Assembly (NCBI GenBank): GCA_002291925.1
Contig: DBAY01000024.1
Coordinates: 10,831-74,830, forward strand
DNA length: 64,000 nt
Source of the DNA: Alphaproteobacteria bacterium UBA998
GTDB taxonomy: Bacteria > Pseudomonadota > Alphaproteobacteria > Rickettsiales > UBA998
Direction of reading: 5' to 3'
Below are positions 51,351 to 60,216 of the stretch, one piece after another (the stretch's first letter is position 1; every line of letters begins with the position of its first letter). Made by a program: the position numbers and the translations under genes. Below the pieces are notes generated by a model that saw only the letters and a list, made by a program, of their open reading frames with translations, did no database searches and was not told where the DNA came from.

Positions 51351-53000
51351 ATGGCGCGCTTCATCTTCATCACCGGGGGCGTGGTTTCCTCGCTTGGCAA
51401 GGGGTTGGCCTCGGCCAGCCTTGGCGCGCTGCTGCAATCGCGCGGCTACAAGGTGCGCCTGCGCAAGCTCGATCCGTATCTGAACGTCGACCCCGGCACC
51501 ATGTCGCCCACGCAGCATGGCGAGGTGTTCGTCACCGAGGACGGCGCGGAGACCGACCTCGACCTCGGCCATTACGAGCGTTTCACCGGCGTGAACGCGT
51601 CCAAGAGCGATAACGTCACCACGGGCAAAATCTATTCCACCCTGCTCGCCAAGGAGCGCCGGGGCGATTATCTCGGCGGCACGGTGCAGGTCATCCCGCA
51701 CGTCACCGACCTCATCAAGCAGTTCATTCTGAAGGATACCGAGGAAGAGGATTTCGTCCTCTGCGAAATCGGCGGCACGGTGGGTGACATCGAGGGGCTG
51801 CCTTACTTTGAAGCCATCCGCCAGCTCGGCTATGAGCTGGGGCGTGACAAGGTGCTGTTCATGCATGTCACGCTGGTGCCCTACATCAAGGCGGCGGGCG
51901 AGCTGAAGACCAAGCCGACGCAGCACTCCACCAAGGAATTGCGCTCCATCGGCATCATCCCCGATATTCTTCTCTGCCGCGCTGACCGAGAAATCCCCGT
52001 CTCCGAGCGCCGCAAGATCGCGCTGTTCTGCAACCTGCCGGAAGAGCGCGTCATCCAGGCGCTGGATGTGAAATCCATCTACCAGGTGCCACTGACCTAC
52101 CATAAGGAAGGGCTGGACACGCAAGTACTCAAGCATTTCGGCATCCCCGATACCAAGGAGCCCGACCTCAGCATCTGGCAGAACATCGCCGCTCGCTATG
52201 AGAAGCCAAAAGGCGAGGTGACCATCGCCATCGTCGGCAAATATGTCTCGCTGGTGGATGCGTACAAATCTCTCATGGAATCGCTCGATCATGCGGGCAT
52301 CGCCAACGATGTGCGCGTGAACGTGAAATGGATCAACGCCCGCACACTCGAGAAAAGCGAAGCCGCTGCCAAGCTGAAGGATGCCGACGCCATCCTTGTG
52401 CCGGGTGGCTTTGGCGATCGCGGCGTGGACGGCAAGCTGGCCGCCGTGAAATACGCGCGCGAGAACAAGATTCCTTATTTCGGCATCTGCTTCGGGATGC
52501 AGATGGCCGTCATCGAATATTGCCGCAACGTGCTCGGCTTGAAGGATGCGACCTCCACCGAGTTCAGCGATCTCGAATCCATCAAGGACGCCCGCGGCCC
52601 CGTGGTCGGCCTGATGACTGAATGGATGCGCGGCTCCGTGCTGGAGACCCGCTCCTCCGAGAGCGACATGGGCGGCACCATGCGCCTCGGCGCCTATGAC
52701 TGCCGTCTAGCCAAGGGCTCGCTCGTGCACACGCTTTACGGCGAGGACATGATTTCCGAGCGCCACCGCCACCGCTATGAGGTGAACACGGCCTACAAGG
52801 ATGATCTGGAAAAAGCCGGCCTCAAATTCACCGGCATGTCGCCCAGCGGCCACCTGCCGGAAATGGTCGAGCTTCCGGGCCATCCGTGGTTCGTTGCGGC
52901 ACAGTTCCACCCGGAATTCAAATCCCGCCCCTTCGCGCCGCACCCCCTGTTCGACGGTTTCGTCAAAGCGGCGATGAAGCAGGCGAAAGCTAAAAAATAA
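51351..53000 (+). CDS. pyrG: CTP synthase PyrG
   Basis: PyrG aminates UTP to CTP with glutamine as ammonia donor. The 549-aa product has the synthetase domain starting FIFITGGVVSSLGKGLASAS (Walker-type loop) and EIGGTVGDIEGLPYFEAIRQ. It ends with a class I amidotransferase domain: the oxyanion strand LVPGGFGDRGVDGK, the nucleophile Cys in YFGICFGMQMAV and His-Glu in QFHPEFKSRPFAP. Length is normal. It is followed by a family A repeat and kdsA. Confidence 0.97.
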   Translation: MARFIFITGGVVSSLGKGLASASLGALLQSRGYKVRLRKLDPYLNVDPGTMSPTQHGEVFVTEDGAETDLDLGHYERFTGVNASKSDNVTTGKIYSTLLAKERRGDYLGGTVQVIPHVTDLIKQFILKDTEEEDFVLCEIGGTVGDIEGLPYFEAIRQLGYELGRDKVLFMHVTLVPYIKAAGELKTKPTQHSTKELRSIGIIPDILLCRADREIPVSERRKIALFCNLPEERVIQALDVKSIYQVPLTYHKEGLDTQVLKHFGIPDTKEPDLSIWQNIAARYEKPKGEVTIAIVGKYVSLVDAYKSLMESLDHAGIANDVRVNVKWINARTLEKSEAAAKLKDADAILVPGGFGDRGVDGKLAAVKYARENKIPYFGICFGMQMAVIEYCRNVLGLKDATSTEFSDLESIKDARGPVVGLMTEWMRGSVLETRSSESDMGGTMRLGAYDCRLAKGSLVHTLYGEDMISERHRHRYEVNTAYKDDLEKAGLKFTGMSPSGHLPEMVELPGHPWFVAAQFHPEFKSRPFAPHPLFDGFVKAAMKQAKAKK

Positions 53001-53002
53001 CG

Positions 53003-53068
53003 GTCATTCCCGCGCAGGCGGGAATCCAGAGGTTAGGAAACAGAGATTCCCGTTTGCACGGGAATGAC
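53003..53068 (+). repeat. Palindromic repeat, family A (GTCATTCCCGCGC...GGGAATGAC), upstream of kdsA
   Basis: The left arm is 53003-53026 and the right arm 53045-53068. They are inverted copies with a few mismatches, and each arm can also fold on itself (CCCGC/GCGGG). The right arm ends 13 nt before the kdsA ATG and abuts its AAGGA ribosome site. Confidence 0.9.
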
Positions 53069-53081
53069 AAGGAATCAAACG

Positions 53082-53906
53082 ATGAAAACCATCTCCGTCG
53101 GCCACCTGAAAATCTCCAACACGCTGCCCTTCACGCTCATTGCCGGGCCGTGCCAGATGGAATCGCGAGAGCATGCGATGGAAGTGGCGCATGAGCTGAA
53201 GGAAATCTGCGGGCGCCTGAACATCCCGCTCATCTTCAAGACGTCCTACGACAAAGCCAACCGCTCCAGCCTTTCCGGCAAGCGCGGCATGGGCATGCAC
53301 AAGGCGATGCCGGTCTTCGAGGAGATCAAGAAAACCTATGGCCTGCCCGTGCTCACCGATGTGCATACCGAGGAGCAGGCGACCGTGATGGGCGAGGTGG
53401 TGGACGTACTGCAGATCCCCGCCTTCCTCTGCCGCCAGACCGACCTGCTGATCGCCGCCGCCAAGACTGGCAAGGCGGTGAACGTGAAGAAAGGCCAGTT
53501 CCTCGCCCCGTGGGATGCGAAGAACATCGTCGAGAAACTGGAGCAATCCGGCTGCCAGAACATCCTGCTTACCGAGCGCGGGGCCTCCTTCGGCTACAAC
53601 ACGCTGGTGGTCGATATGCGCTCCCTGCCCATCATGGCGGGCTTCGGCTACCCCGTCGTGTTTGATGCCACCCACGCCGTCCAGCAGCCGGGGGGCCTTG
53701 GCGCCGCTTCCGGCGGCCAGCGCGAGTTCGTGCCGGTGCTCGCCAAAGCCGCCGTGGCCGTGGGCGTCGGTGCCCTCTTCATGGAAACCCACCCGGACCC
53801 GGACAACGCCCCCTCGGACGGCCCCTGCATGATGCGACTTTCCGATATGGAACAAACGCTTGGCATGCTGAAAGAGTTTGACACGCTGGCGAAGCGTCTG
53901 TCATAA
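53082..53906 (+). CDS. kdsA: 3-deoxy-8-phosphooctulonate synthase KdsA
   Basis: KdsA condenses phosphoenolpyruvate and arabinose 5-phosphate to KDO 8-phosphate for the LPS core. The 274-aa TIM barrel has LIAGPCQMESREHAMEVA, FKTSYDKANRSSL, VLTDVHTEEQA, FLCRQTDLLIAAA and VFDATHAVQQPGG. Metal-type (class II) features are not decided by eye. The ATG at 53082 has AAGGA 8 nt upstream. A longer frame to 53064 would translate part of the repeat and is rejected. Confidence 0.95.
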   Translation: MKTISVGHLKISNTLPFTLIAGPCQMESREHAMEVAHELKEICGRLNIPLIFKTSYDKANRSSLSGKRGMGMHKAMPVFEEIKKTYGLPVLTDVHTEEQATVMGEVVDVLQIPAFLCRQTDLLIAAAKTGKAVNVKKGQFLAPWDAKNIVEKLEQSGCQNILLTERGASFGYNTLVVDMRSLPIMAGFGYPVVFDATHAVQQPGGLGAASGGQREFVPVLAKAAVAVGVGALFMETHPDPDNAPSDGPCMMRLSDMEQTLGMLKEFDTLAKRLS

Positions 53907-53960
53907 AATCTTCGTTTTTCAGGCGAGTGACGGTTTGCTACATTAATTTTGGAGCAAGCA

Positions 53961-54740
53961 ATGGCCGAACGTCCCGCACATAATTATTTTCTTACTGAAG
54001 GCGCCCGCCAGCGTGTCTATCAGTTTTTCGGGCCCATTGCCTTCAGTGTGGCCGCTGCGCTGAATCCTCTCGCCGCGCTTGGGGCGGCCGCAGGCATGGT
54101 CGTCTATGAATGGTGGCGCGTCGGGCGCATTGAAGATGAATCGGCAAAACGTCTGTTGAATGCCTCCGAGCCGGAGCTTTGCCAGATGGTGTCCGCCCCG
54201 GTCGGCAAGCTGAAATTGGCGGACTTTGATCGCCTGGCCAAAGCCGAGCCCGGCAGTCCTGAAGCGGTCACGGCGTTCCGCCGCTTTCGTGAAAATGGCG
54301 CCATCGGGCGAAAATACAGTACGCTTGCCACCGCCATTGCGGTCGGTGTCACGGCGCTGTTTGCTGCATCCGGCGCGCTTACGGCGGTTGTCGGGGTGAT
54401 GGCGGCCGCCGGGATGACAGGCAGCGCCCTCACCACCGGCGTCATGGCGTCCAGCATCGTGGGCGGGGTGTACCTGCTGGCGAAAACACTGGTGGACAGC
54501 CAGCTTCATGACAGGTTTGTGGACGCCACGAAGCCGAACATCGCCACCACCTATTTGCAGCTGGCGCAGCAGGTTCAGGAAAAATCGCTGGAGCCGGTGC
54601 AGGTATTCGGCCTGTTCGTGCAGGCGCAGCCGGGGCTAGATCAGGCCATTCGGAAGATGCATGGCCGCGGTTTCTTTGCCCTGCCGGTTGAGCAAAAGCG
54701 GCAGGTGATTCAGCTGTTTGAGCCTGCCATCAAAGCTTAG
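53961..54740 (+). CDS. Membrane protein of unknown function, ending at an in-frame TAG
   Basis: The 259-aa product has hydrophobic stretches AFSVAAALNPLAALGAAAG (about residues 18-36) and two Ala/Gly/Val-rich segments (about 118-170, TAIAVGVTALFAASGALTAV then VVGVMAAAGMTGSALTTGV), separated from a charged soluble C-terminus. No family is recognised. The start at 53961 has GGAG 6 nt upstream. After the TAG at 54738-54740 the same frame stays open and coding-like for another 85 codons (to 54998), so the gene may be split by a nonsense change or read through. Confidence 0.7.
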   Translation: MAERPAHNYFLTEGARQRVYQFFGPIAFSVAAALNPLAALGAAAGMVVYEWWRVGRIEDESAKRLLNASEPELCQMVSAPVGKLKLADFDRLAKAEPGSPEAVTAFRRFRENGAIGRKYSTLATAIAVGVTALFAASGALTAVVGVMAAAGMTGSALTTGVMASSIVGGVYLLAKTLVDSQLHDRFVDATKPNIATTYLQLAQQVQEKSLEPVQVFGLFVQAQPGLDQAIRKMHGRGFFALPVEQKRQVIQLFEPAIKA

Positions 54741-54998
54741 GCGCTGACGGATGCCGTCAACACTGGCAAGATCAGCAAGGGCATGCTGCTGCTGATTCCT
54801 TTCGGGGATGGAAAACAGCTGCCCGGCTATGCGGCCTATCAGGCACTGAAACCCCATGCCCAGTCGACGGCGACAGAACCGGCAAAGCCCGAATTGCAGC
54901 CCGCCCAGCCGGAGCGCACGACAAGCCATGTCGCTGAGCTGGAGAAAAGCCGGGAGCAGCAGGAACATGCTGCCATTTCCGGCATCACCCTCCACTGA
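54741..54998 (+). pseudogene. In-frame continuation of the 53961 gene beyond its TAG
   Basis: The frame continues with no gap: ALTDAVNTGKISKGMLLLIP, then FGDGKQLPGYAAYQALKPHA and a Pro/Glu/Gln-rich tail to a TGA at 54998. The third codon positions are GC-rich like the genes around it. An internal ATG at 54783 exists but has no clear ribosome site. Either the full gene (345 codons plus TAG) is recently broken, or the TAG is read through. Separate translation from 54783 is the third option. Confidence 0.6.
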
Positions 54999-55064
54999 GC
55001 TTCTTGACAGCTGAAGCACCCTCTGACATTGCTCCCGCAACGTTTGTTTTGCGAGGAGAAAGCC

Positions 55065-56348
55065 ATGACCGCCATTCTGTCCATCAAGGGCCGGGAGATT
55101 CTGGATAGCCGGGGCAACCCGACGGTTGAGGTGGATGTGCTGCTGGAGGATGGGGCGTTCGGGCGGGCGGCGGTGCCGTCGGGGGCGTCCACAGGCACGC
55201 TGGAAGCGCTGGAGCTTCGCGATGGCGACAAGAAGCGTTACCTAGGCAAGGGTGTCCAGAAAGCCGTGGAGAATGTGAATACCGAGATCGCCTCCGCGCT
55301 CACCAGCATCGAGGCCGAGGAGCAGCTGAAGATCGACCGTATGATGATCGCGCTCGATGGCACGGAGAACAAGGCGCGCCTAGGTGCGAACGCCATGCTG
55401 GGCGTCTCGCTCGCGGTGGCGAAGGCGGCGGCGGAATCAGCGCAGCTGCCGCTCTATCGTTATCTTGGCGGGGCGCGGGCGCATGTGCTGCCGGTGCCGA
55501 TGATGAATATCATCAATGGCGGCGCGCATGCCGACAACCCGGTGGACATCCAGGAATTCATGGTGATGCCCGTCTCCGCCGAAACCGGCGCCGACGCCAT
55601 TCGCATGGGCGCGGAAATCTTCCATGCGCTGAAGAAGAAACTGAAGGACGCGGGCCTCAACACCAACGTGGGCGACGAGGGCGGTTTCGCGCCGAACGTG
55701 CAATCCTCCGACGACGCGCTGTCCTATATCATGCAGGCCATCGAGGCGGCAGGCTACCGCCCCGGCGAGGACGTGATGCTGGCGCTCGATGCCGCCTCCA
55801 CGGAATTCTATAAAAACGGCAAGTACGAGCTGGAAGGCGAGGGCAAGTCGCTCGATGCCGGGCAATTCATCGATTATTACGAAGCGCTGGTGGGCAAGTA
55901 CCCCATCATCTCCATCGAGGATGCCTGCGCCGAGAACGACCATGCGGGCTGGGCGGAAATCACGAAGCGTTTGGGAAACAAAATCCAGCTGGTGGGCGAT
56001 GACCTCTTCGTCACTAACCCGAAAATCCTCGCCGAAGGCATCCAGAAGGGGCTGGCGAACGCCATTCTTGTGAAGGTGAACCAGATCGGCACGCTCTCCG
56101 AAACACTCGCCGCCGTGGAAATGGCCCAGCGTGCGGGTTACCACGCTGTGCTGTCGCACCGCTCCGGCGAAACCGAGGACGCCACCATCGCCCATATCGC
56201 GGTGGCGACCAACTGCGGGCAGATCAAGACCGGCTCGCTTTCTCGCTCCGACCGGTTGGCAAAATACAACGAATTAATCCGCATCGAGGAAGAATTGGGG
56301 GCCGATGCCCGCTATGCCGGCCGCTCCATCTTGCGCCGGGCGGGGTAG
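55065..56348 (+). CDS. eno: Enolase
   Basis: Enolase converts 2-phosphoglycerate to phosphoenolpyruvate and often sits in the RNA degradosome. The 427-aa product has GREILDSRGNPTVEVDV, GASTGTLEALELRDGD, the metal-binding acid ALDAASTEFY, SIEDACAENDHAGW, DDLFVTNPKIL (with the catalytic Lys region after it) and SHRSGETEDATIAHIAVAT. The ATG at 55065 has a GAGGAGA ribosome site. A TTGACA-like -35 box lies at 55004-55009 but no convincing -10. Confidence 0.97.
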   Translation: MTAILSIKGREILDSRGNPTVEVDVLLEDGAFGRAAVPSGASTGTLEALELRDGDKKRYLGKGVQKAVENVNTEIASALTSIEAEEQLKIDRMMIALDGTENKARLGANAMLGVSLAVAKAAAESAQLPLYRYLGGARAHVLPVPMMNIINGGAHADNPVDIQEFMVMPVSAETGADAIRMGAEIFHALKKKLKDAGLNTNVGDEGGFAPNVQSSDDALSYIMQAIEAAGYRPGEDVMLALDAASTEFYKNGKYELEGEGKSLDAGQFIDYYEALVGKYPIISIEDACAENDHAGWAEITKRLGNKIQLVGDDLFVTNPKILAEGIQKGLANAILVKVNQIGTLSETLAAVEMAQRAGYHAVLSHRSGETEDATIAHIAVATNCGQIKTGSLSRSDRLAKYNELIRIEEELGADARYAGRSILRRAG

Positions 56349-56367
56349 CTGGGGTATTCTTGCCTTC

Positions 56368-56463
56368 GTCATTCCGAACCGCAGGTGAGGAATCTCTCTA
56401 CAGAGAATACTCTCAGCGTTCCCTGTGTAAAGATTCCTCCTACCGCTGGTCGTTCGGAATGAC
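56368..56463 (+). repeat. Palindromic repeat, family G (GTCATTCCGAAC...GTTCGGAATGAC), upstream of ftsB
   Basis: The ends GTCATTCCGAAC (from 56368) and the closing TTCGGAATGAC (to 56463) are inverted, as are the internal AGGAATCT / AGATTCCT segments. The right arm ends 13 nt before the ftsB ATG. Confidence 0.8.
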
Positions 56464-56476
56464 GGAAGAGGATACC

Positions 56477-56773
56477 ATGCGCCGTCCGGTTATTCGTAAC
56501 GCACTGAAAACCCTGCTGCTCACCGGCGGCTTCGCCTATATTGGCTACCACATGATTCAGGGTGAGCATGGACTTTATGCCCTGATGGTGCAGTCGCACC
56601 GCAAGGAAGTTGTGGAAGCCGAACTGGCCAAAACCCGCGCCGAACGCGAGAAGCTTGAGCATCGCGTCAGCCTGCTTCGTCCCGGAACACTCGATCGCGA
56701 CCTGCTGGATGAACAGTCCCGCCGCTATCTCGGCGTTGTCAGTAAGGACGAAATCGTCGTTACCGCGGACTGA
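56477..56773 (+). CDS. ftsB: FtsB/DivIC-family cell division protein
   Basis: FtsB links early and late divisome proteins with FtsL and FtsQ. The 98-aa product has one short membrane helix (TLLLTGGFAYIGYHMIQG, about residues 12-29), then a coiled coil (EVVEAELAKTRAEREKLEHR) and the conserved turn RPGTLDRDLLDEQSRRYLG. The ATG at 56477 follows GAGG at a good distance. The open frame continues up through the repeat, which I exclude. Position between eno and pdhA is standard in alphaproteobacteria. Confidence 0.9.
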   Translation: MRRPVIRNALKTLLLTGGFAYIGYHMIQGEHGLYALMVQSHRKEVVEAELAKTRAEREKLEHRVSLLRPGTLDRDLLDEQSRRYLGVVSKDEIVVTAD

Positions 56774-56987
56774 TTCATCCCTCGTCATCACGCTTCTGCA
56801 TTGCGAGTCATGCAATCTTTGCATGGCTGATATTGCTGCAGCGCATCAAAGCGAGGATTTCTGCGGGTTGTTCCGCCCCTAAAAATCCCGTTGCCAACAA
56901 GCGGAAATTGGAGTCAATATCGCGCGCTAACCTGCGGAAATCCTTTGTGCGCCGCAACATAACCTCGTCACGCAATTGGGTAGAATC

Positions 56988-58001
56988 ATGGCCAAAACGG
57001 CAGCCGGAACAAAAAGCAAGAACAACCCCCAGCTCACCCCTGATAAACAACAGCTGCTCGCGATGTATCGCGACATGCTGCTCATTCGCCGTTTCGAGGA
57101 AAAAGCGGGCCAGCTGTACGGCATGGGCCTGATCGGCGGCTTCTGCCATCTCTATATCGGGCAGGAGGCGGTCGTGACCGGCATCCAGCACTGCCTCAAG
57201 GAAGGCGACGGCGTCATCACCAGCTACCGTGACCACGGCCATATGATCGCCTGCGGCATGGACCCGAAAGGCGTCATGGCCGAGCTGACGGGCCGCGAGG
57301 GCGGCTATTCGCGCGGCAAGGGCGGCTCGATGCACATGTTCTCCACCGACAAGCATTTCTACGGCGGCCACGGCATCGTCGGCGCGCAGGTGCCGATTGG
57401 TACGGGCATCGCCTTTGCCCACAAATACAAGAACACCGGCAATCTCAGCGTCGTCTATTTCGGCGACGGTTCGGTGAACCAGGGGCAGATTTATGAGGCC
57501 TTCAACATGGCGTCGCTGTGGAAGCTGCCGGTGATCTACGTCATCGAGAACAACGAATACGCCATGGGCACCTCGGTGAAGCGCTCTCATGCCTCCACCG
57601 AACTGTTCCGCCGTGGCGAGGGCTTTGGTATCCCCGGCCGTCAGGTGAACGGCATGGACGTGATGGAAGTCTGGCGCGCCGCCCGCGAAGCAGTCGAGTT
57701 CGTGCGCGAAGGCAACGGCCCCATCCTGCTCGAGATGAAAACCTACCGTTACCGCGGCCACTCCATGTCCGACCCGGCCAAGTACCGCACCAAGGATGAG
57801 GTGACCGAGTACCGCGAACAGCGCGACCCGATCACCAATCTCCATGCCTGGATGGTGGGTGAAAACATGGTGTCCGAGGCTGAACTGGAAGCCATCGACA
57901 AGGAGGCCAAGGCGATTGCCGCCGAGGCCGCCGAGTTTGCCAAGGAGTCCCCGGAGCCGGATGCGGCTGAGTTGTGGACTGACGTCGTACGCGAAGCATA
58001 A
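56988..58001 (+). CDS. pdhA: Pyruvate dehydrogenase E1 component, alpha subunit
   Basis: This is the thiamine diphosphate-dependent decarboxylase of the PDH complex, with PdhB. The 337-aa product has RDMLLIRRFEEKAGQLYGMG, YRDHGHMIACGMDPKGVMAE, the TPP motif GDGSVNQGQIYEAFNMASLW through IENNEYAMGT, and the C-terminal loop YRYRGHSMSDPAKYRTKDE. The start at 56988 (MAKTAAGTK) matches the usual short leader. It begins 12 nt before pdhB's ATG by its stop. The 214-nt gap before it holds no gene. Confidence 0.96.
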   Translation: MAKTAAGTKSKNNPQLTPDKQQLLAMYRDMLLIRRFEEKAGQLYGMGLIGGFCHLYIGQEAVVTGIQHCLKEGDGVITSYRDHGHMIACGMDPKGVMAELTGREGGYSRGKGGSMHMFSTDKHFYGGHGIVGAQVPIGTGIAFAHKYKNTGNLSVVYFGDGSVNQGQIYEAFNMASLWKLPVIYVIENNEYAMGTSVKRSHASTELFRRGEGFGIPGRQVNGMDVMEVWRAAREAVEFVREGNGPILLEMKTYRYRGHSMSDPAKYRTKDEVTEYREQRDPITNLHAWMVGENMVSEAELEAIDKEAKAIAAEAAEFAKESPEPDAAELWTDVVREA

Positions 58002-58013
58002 GGAGAGAAGAAC

Positions 58014-59000
58014 ATGGCAACGCAAACAGTCCGAGTCGCCCTTCGTGACGCGATGGCGGAGGAAATGCGCCGGGACGAGAATGTTTTCGTCATGGGCGAG
58101 GAAGTGGCGGAATATCAGGGCGCCTATAAGGTGACCGAGGGCCTGCTGCAGGAATTCGGCGCGCGCCGCGTGGTGGATACGCCCATCACCGAGCATGGTT
58201 TTGCCGGCCTTGGCGTCGGCGCGGCGTTTCTGGAACTGCGCCCGGTCGTCGAGTTCATGACCTTCAACTTCGCCATGCAGGCGATGGACCAGATCATCAA
58301 CTCCGCCGCCAAGACGCTCTACATGTCCGGCGGGCAGATCAAGTGCCCCATCGTGTTCCGTGGCCCGAACGGCGCGGCAGCCCGCGTGGCCGCGCAGCAC
58401 TCGCAGTGCTACGCCAGCTGGTACGCCCATGTGCCTGGTCTAAAGGTGATCGCTCCCTATGACGCCGCCGATGCGAAGGGCCTGCTGAAGGCCGCCATCC
58501 GCGACCCGAACCCGGTCATCTTCCTCGAGAACGAGATTCTCTACGGCCAGTCCTTCCAGGTGCCGGAAGGTGATGACTTCGTGCTGCCGATCGGCAAAGC
58601 CGCCGTGAAACGCGAGGGCACGGATGTTTCCATCTTCACTTTCTCCATCATGGTCGGCAAGGCGCTGCAGGCCGCGGAGGAACTCGCCAAGGAAGGCATC
58701 AAAGCCGAGGTAGTGGACCTGCGCACGCTGCGTCCGCTCGATGTGGAGACCATCGTTGAGTCCATCAAGAAAACCAACCGCGTGGTGACGGTGGAAGAGG
58801 GCTGGCCAGTGGCCGGTATCGGCTCCGAGATCGCCGCCATCGCGATGGAGCGCTGCTTCGATTACCTCGACGCGCCGGTCACGCGCGTCGCGGGCAAGGA
58901 CGTGCCGCTGCCCTACGCCGCCAACCTTGAGAAGCTGGCCCTGCCGCAGGTGGAGGACATCATCGCGGCGGCCAAGGAAACCTGCTACCGCAAGGTGTGA
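58014..59000 (+). CDS. pdhB: Pyruvate dehydrogenase E1 component, beta subunit
   Basis: PdhB completes the E1 heterotetramer. The 328-aa product has RVALRDAMAEEMRRDENVFV, the TPP-side strand FELRPVVEFMTFNFAMQAMD (beginning LELRPVVEF), RGPNGAAARVAAQHSQ, LENEILYGQSFQVPE and the C-terminal VVTVEEGWPVAGIGSEIAA. No N-terminal lipoyl domain is fused, unlike some alphaproteobacterial PdhB proteins. The next PDH gene, pdhC, is not adjacent; two secreted-protein genes and a repeat intervene. Confidence 0.95.
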   Translation: MATQTVRVALRDAMAEEMRRDENVFVMGEEVAEYQGAYKVTEGLLQEFGARRVVDTPITEHGFAGLGVGAAFLELRPVVEFMTFNFAMQAMDQIINSAAKTLYMSGGQIKCPIVFRGPNGAAARVAAQHSQCYASWYAHVPGLKVIAPYDAADAKGLLKAAIRDPNPVIFLENEILYGQSFQVPEGDDFVLPIGKAAVKREGTDVSIFTFSIMVGKALQAAEELAKEGIKAEVVDLRTLRPLDVETIVESIKKTNRVVTVEEGWPVAGIGSEIAAIAMERCFDYLDAPVTRVAGKDVPLPYAANLEKLALPQVEDIIAAAKETCYRKV

Positions 59001-59002
59001 TC

Positions 59003-59443
59003 ATGCGTATTTACATTGTTGCTTTGATATATTCGCTCCTGCTAGCCAATCCGGCGCAAGCACAAGAAACTGCTAAGCCTCAGGATATCCCTAACTTGCA
59101 ATGTTCGTTGTCGGAGACGCCCACTCTCAGCATAAGTTTTAGCGGGGCCCGTTCGAGTGTTGCTGAAGCGCTGAAGGCTTATAACGCCACCCTGCAGGAC
59201 ATTTTGAAAGAAGCTCGTTCCCGTGATATTACGCTGACGGTTCAAAGTGAGAATGTAAGTGTCAATAACTCAAGTTATGGTGCAGGAAACGATTCCTCTT
59301 ACCAATACAGCGGAAGCATATCTTACCTTACAAAAACGACTGACGATCTTTGGAAGCTTTTGGAAGCACTATCCCTGAAGAAATATCAAGCGTCCGCCAA
59401 CGTAAATAAATATTCTAACGGCGCACCTTGCACACAGAATTGA
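59003..59443 (+). CDS. Small secreted protein, possible degenerate SIMPL-like domain
   Basis: This 146-aa precursor has a signal peptide (IYIVALIYSLLLANPAQA). The mature part reads SVAEALKAYNATLQDILKEA, then LTVQSENVSVNNSSYGAGND, then SYQYSGSISYLTKTTDDLWK. This has the helix-strand order of the SIMPL domain encoded by the next gene, but it is shorter. Base composition is lower in GC than in the flanking pdh genes, which suggests acquisition. It starts 3 nt after the pdhB stop and shares its transcript. Confidence 0.65.
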   Translation: MRIYIVALIYSLLLANPAQAQETAKPQDIPNLQCSLSETPTLSISFSGARSSVAEALKAYNATLQDILKEARSRDITLTVQSENVSVNNSSYGAGNDSSYQYSGSISYLTKTTDDLWKLLEALSLKKYQASANVNKYSNGAPCTQN

Positions 59444-59472
59444 TTGGAAACTCACCAAAGGAAGCTCCATTC

Positions 59473-60198
59473 ATGAAGCGATTTTCTTTATTATTTTTTG
59501 GTGTTTTCCTTTCTCTGTTTTTTTCAAGTGCTCATGGACAGCAGGCGGCGCTGACGCCTGTGCGCTCCATCACGGTGAGCGGGGAGTCCGTCATCAAAGC
59601 CGCGCCGGACAAGGCCGATCTGATGATCACCCTCTATCGCGAGGGCAAGGAAATCGCGCAAGCCAAGCAGCAGGTGGACCGCCTGCTCGACACGCTGCGC
59701 GAGATCGCCTCGGACTACAAGATTGCCGAGAAGGACCTGCGCACGCAGTACACTTCCATCCAGCCGCAGTATGATTATTCCGTGGCCGGCAAGCCGCGCC
59801 TGAACGGCTATGTGGCGCAGCATTCCATCGTCGTGACGGTGCGTGACATGGAGAAGCTCGGTGACCTCATGCAGACGATGGTGGAGCGCGGCATTGATCG
59901 CGTGGACAACATCTCTTACGGCTTGCAGAAGGAAGACGCGCTGAAGGAAGAGGCGCTCATCCAGGCGCTCGCGGTGGCGCGTCGCAAGGCGGAGCGCCTG
60001 GCGCAGGCGGCTGGCAATGAAGCAGGCGGGGCGCTGACCATTCAGGAATCCGGCGCGTTCGTCCAACCGCCGCAGCCGCCCATGCCCATGATGATGCGCG
60101 CCGAGATGTCCAGCATGGCGCAGGACAAGGCCGCCGCGCCGCCTGCCGGGGAAGTCGAAATTCGCTCGTCCGTTACGGCGAGCTATCTGCTTAAGTAA
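59473..60198 (+). CDS. SIMPL-domain (DUF541) periplasmic protein
   Basis: The 241-aa precursor has a signal peptide (FSLLFFGVFLSLFFSSAHG). The SIMPL pattern follows: RSITVSGESVIKAAPDKADL, then AKQQVDRLLDTLREIASD, QPQYDYSVAGKPRLNGYVAQ, VTVRDMEKLGDLMQTMVERG, DNISYGLQKEDALKEEALIQ and ARRKAERLAQAAG. The C-terminus ends VEIRSSVTASYLLK. Family members form periplasmic oligomers of unclear role in stress or signalling. It lies between pdhB and pdhC. Confidence 0.88.
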   Translation: MKRFSLLFFGVFLSLFFSSAHGQQAALTPVRSITVSGESVIKAAPDKADLMITLYREGKEIAQAKQQVDRLLDTLREIASDYKIAEKDLRTQYTSIQPQYDYSVAGKPRLNGYVAQHSIVVTVRDMEKLGDLMQTMVERGIDRVDNISYGLQKEDALKEEALIQALAVARRKAERLAQAAGNEAGGALTIQESGAFVQPPQPPMPMMMRAEMSSMAQDKAAAPPAGEVEIRSSVTASYLLK

Positions 60199-60216
60199 TG
60201 GAAACCCTTATGAACC

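Noticed and set aside
54738..54740. TAG as a pyrrolysine codon
   Set aside because: No pyl genes are visible, and alphaproteobacteria are not known to use pyrrolysine generally; a nonsense change or readthrough is simpler.
56774..56987. Small RNA or promoter in the ftsB-pdhA gap
   Set aside because: A TTGCCA box with 17-nt spacing to TCAATA is weak, and no stable fold with a T-tract was found, so no feature is claimed.
56808..58430. 540-codon minus-strand open frame opposite pdhA/pdhB
   Set aside because: It spans both strongly identified PDH subunits and has shadow-like composition.
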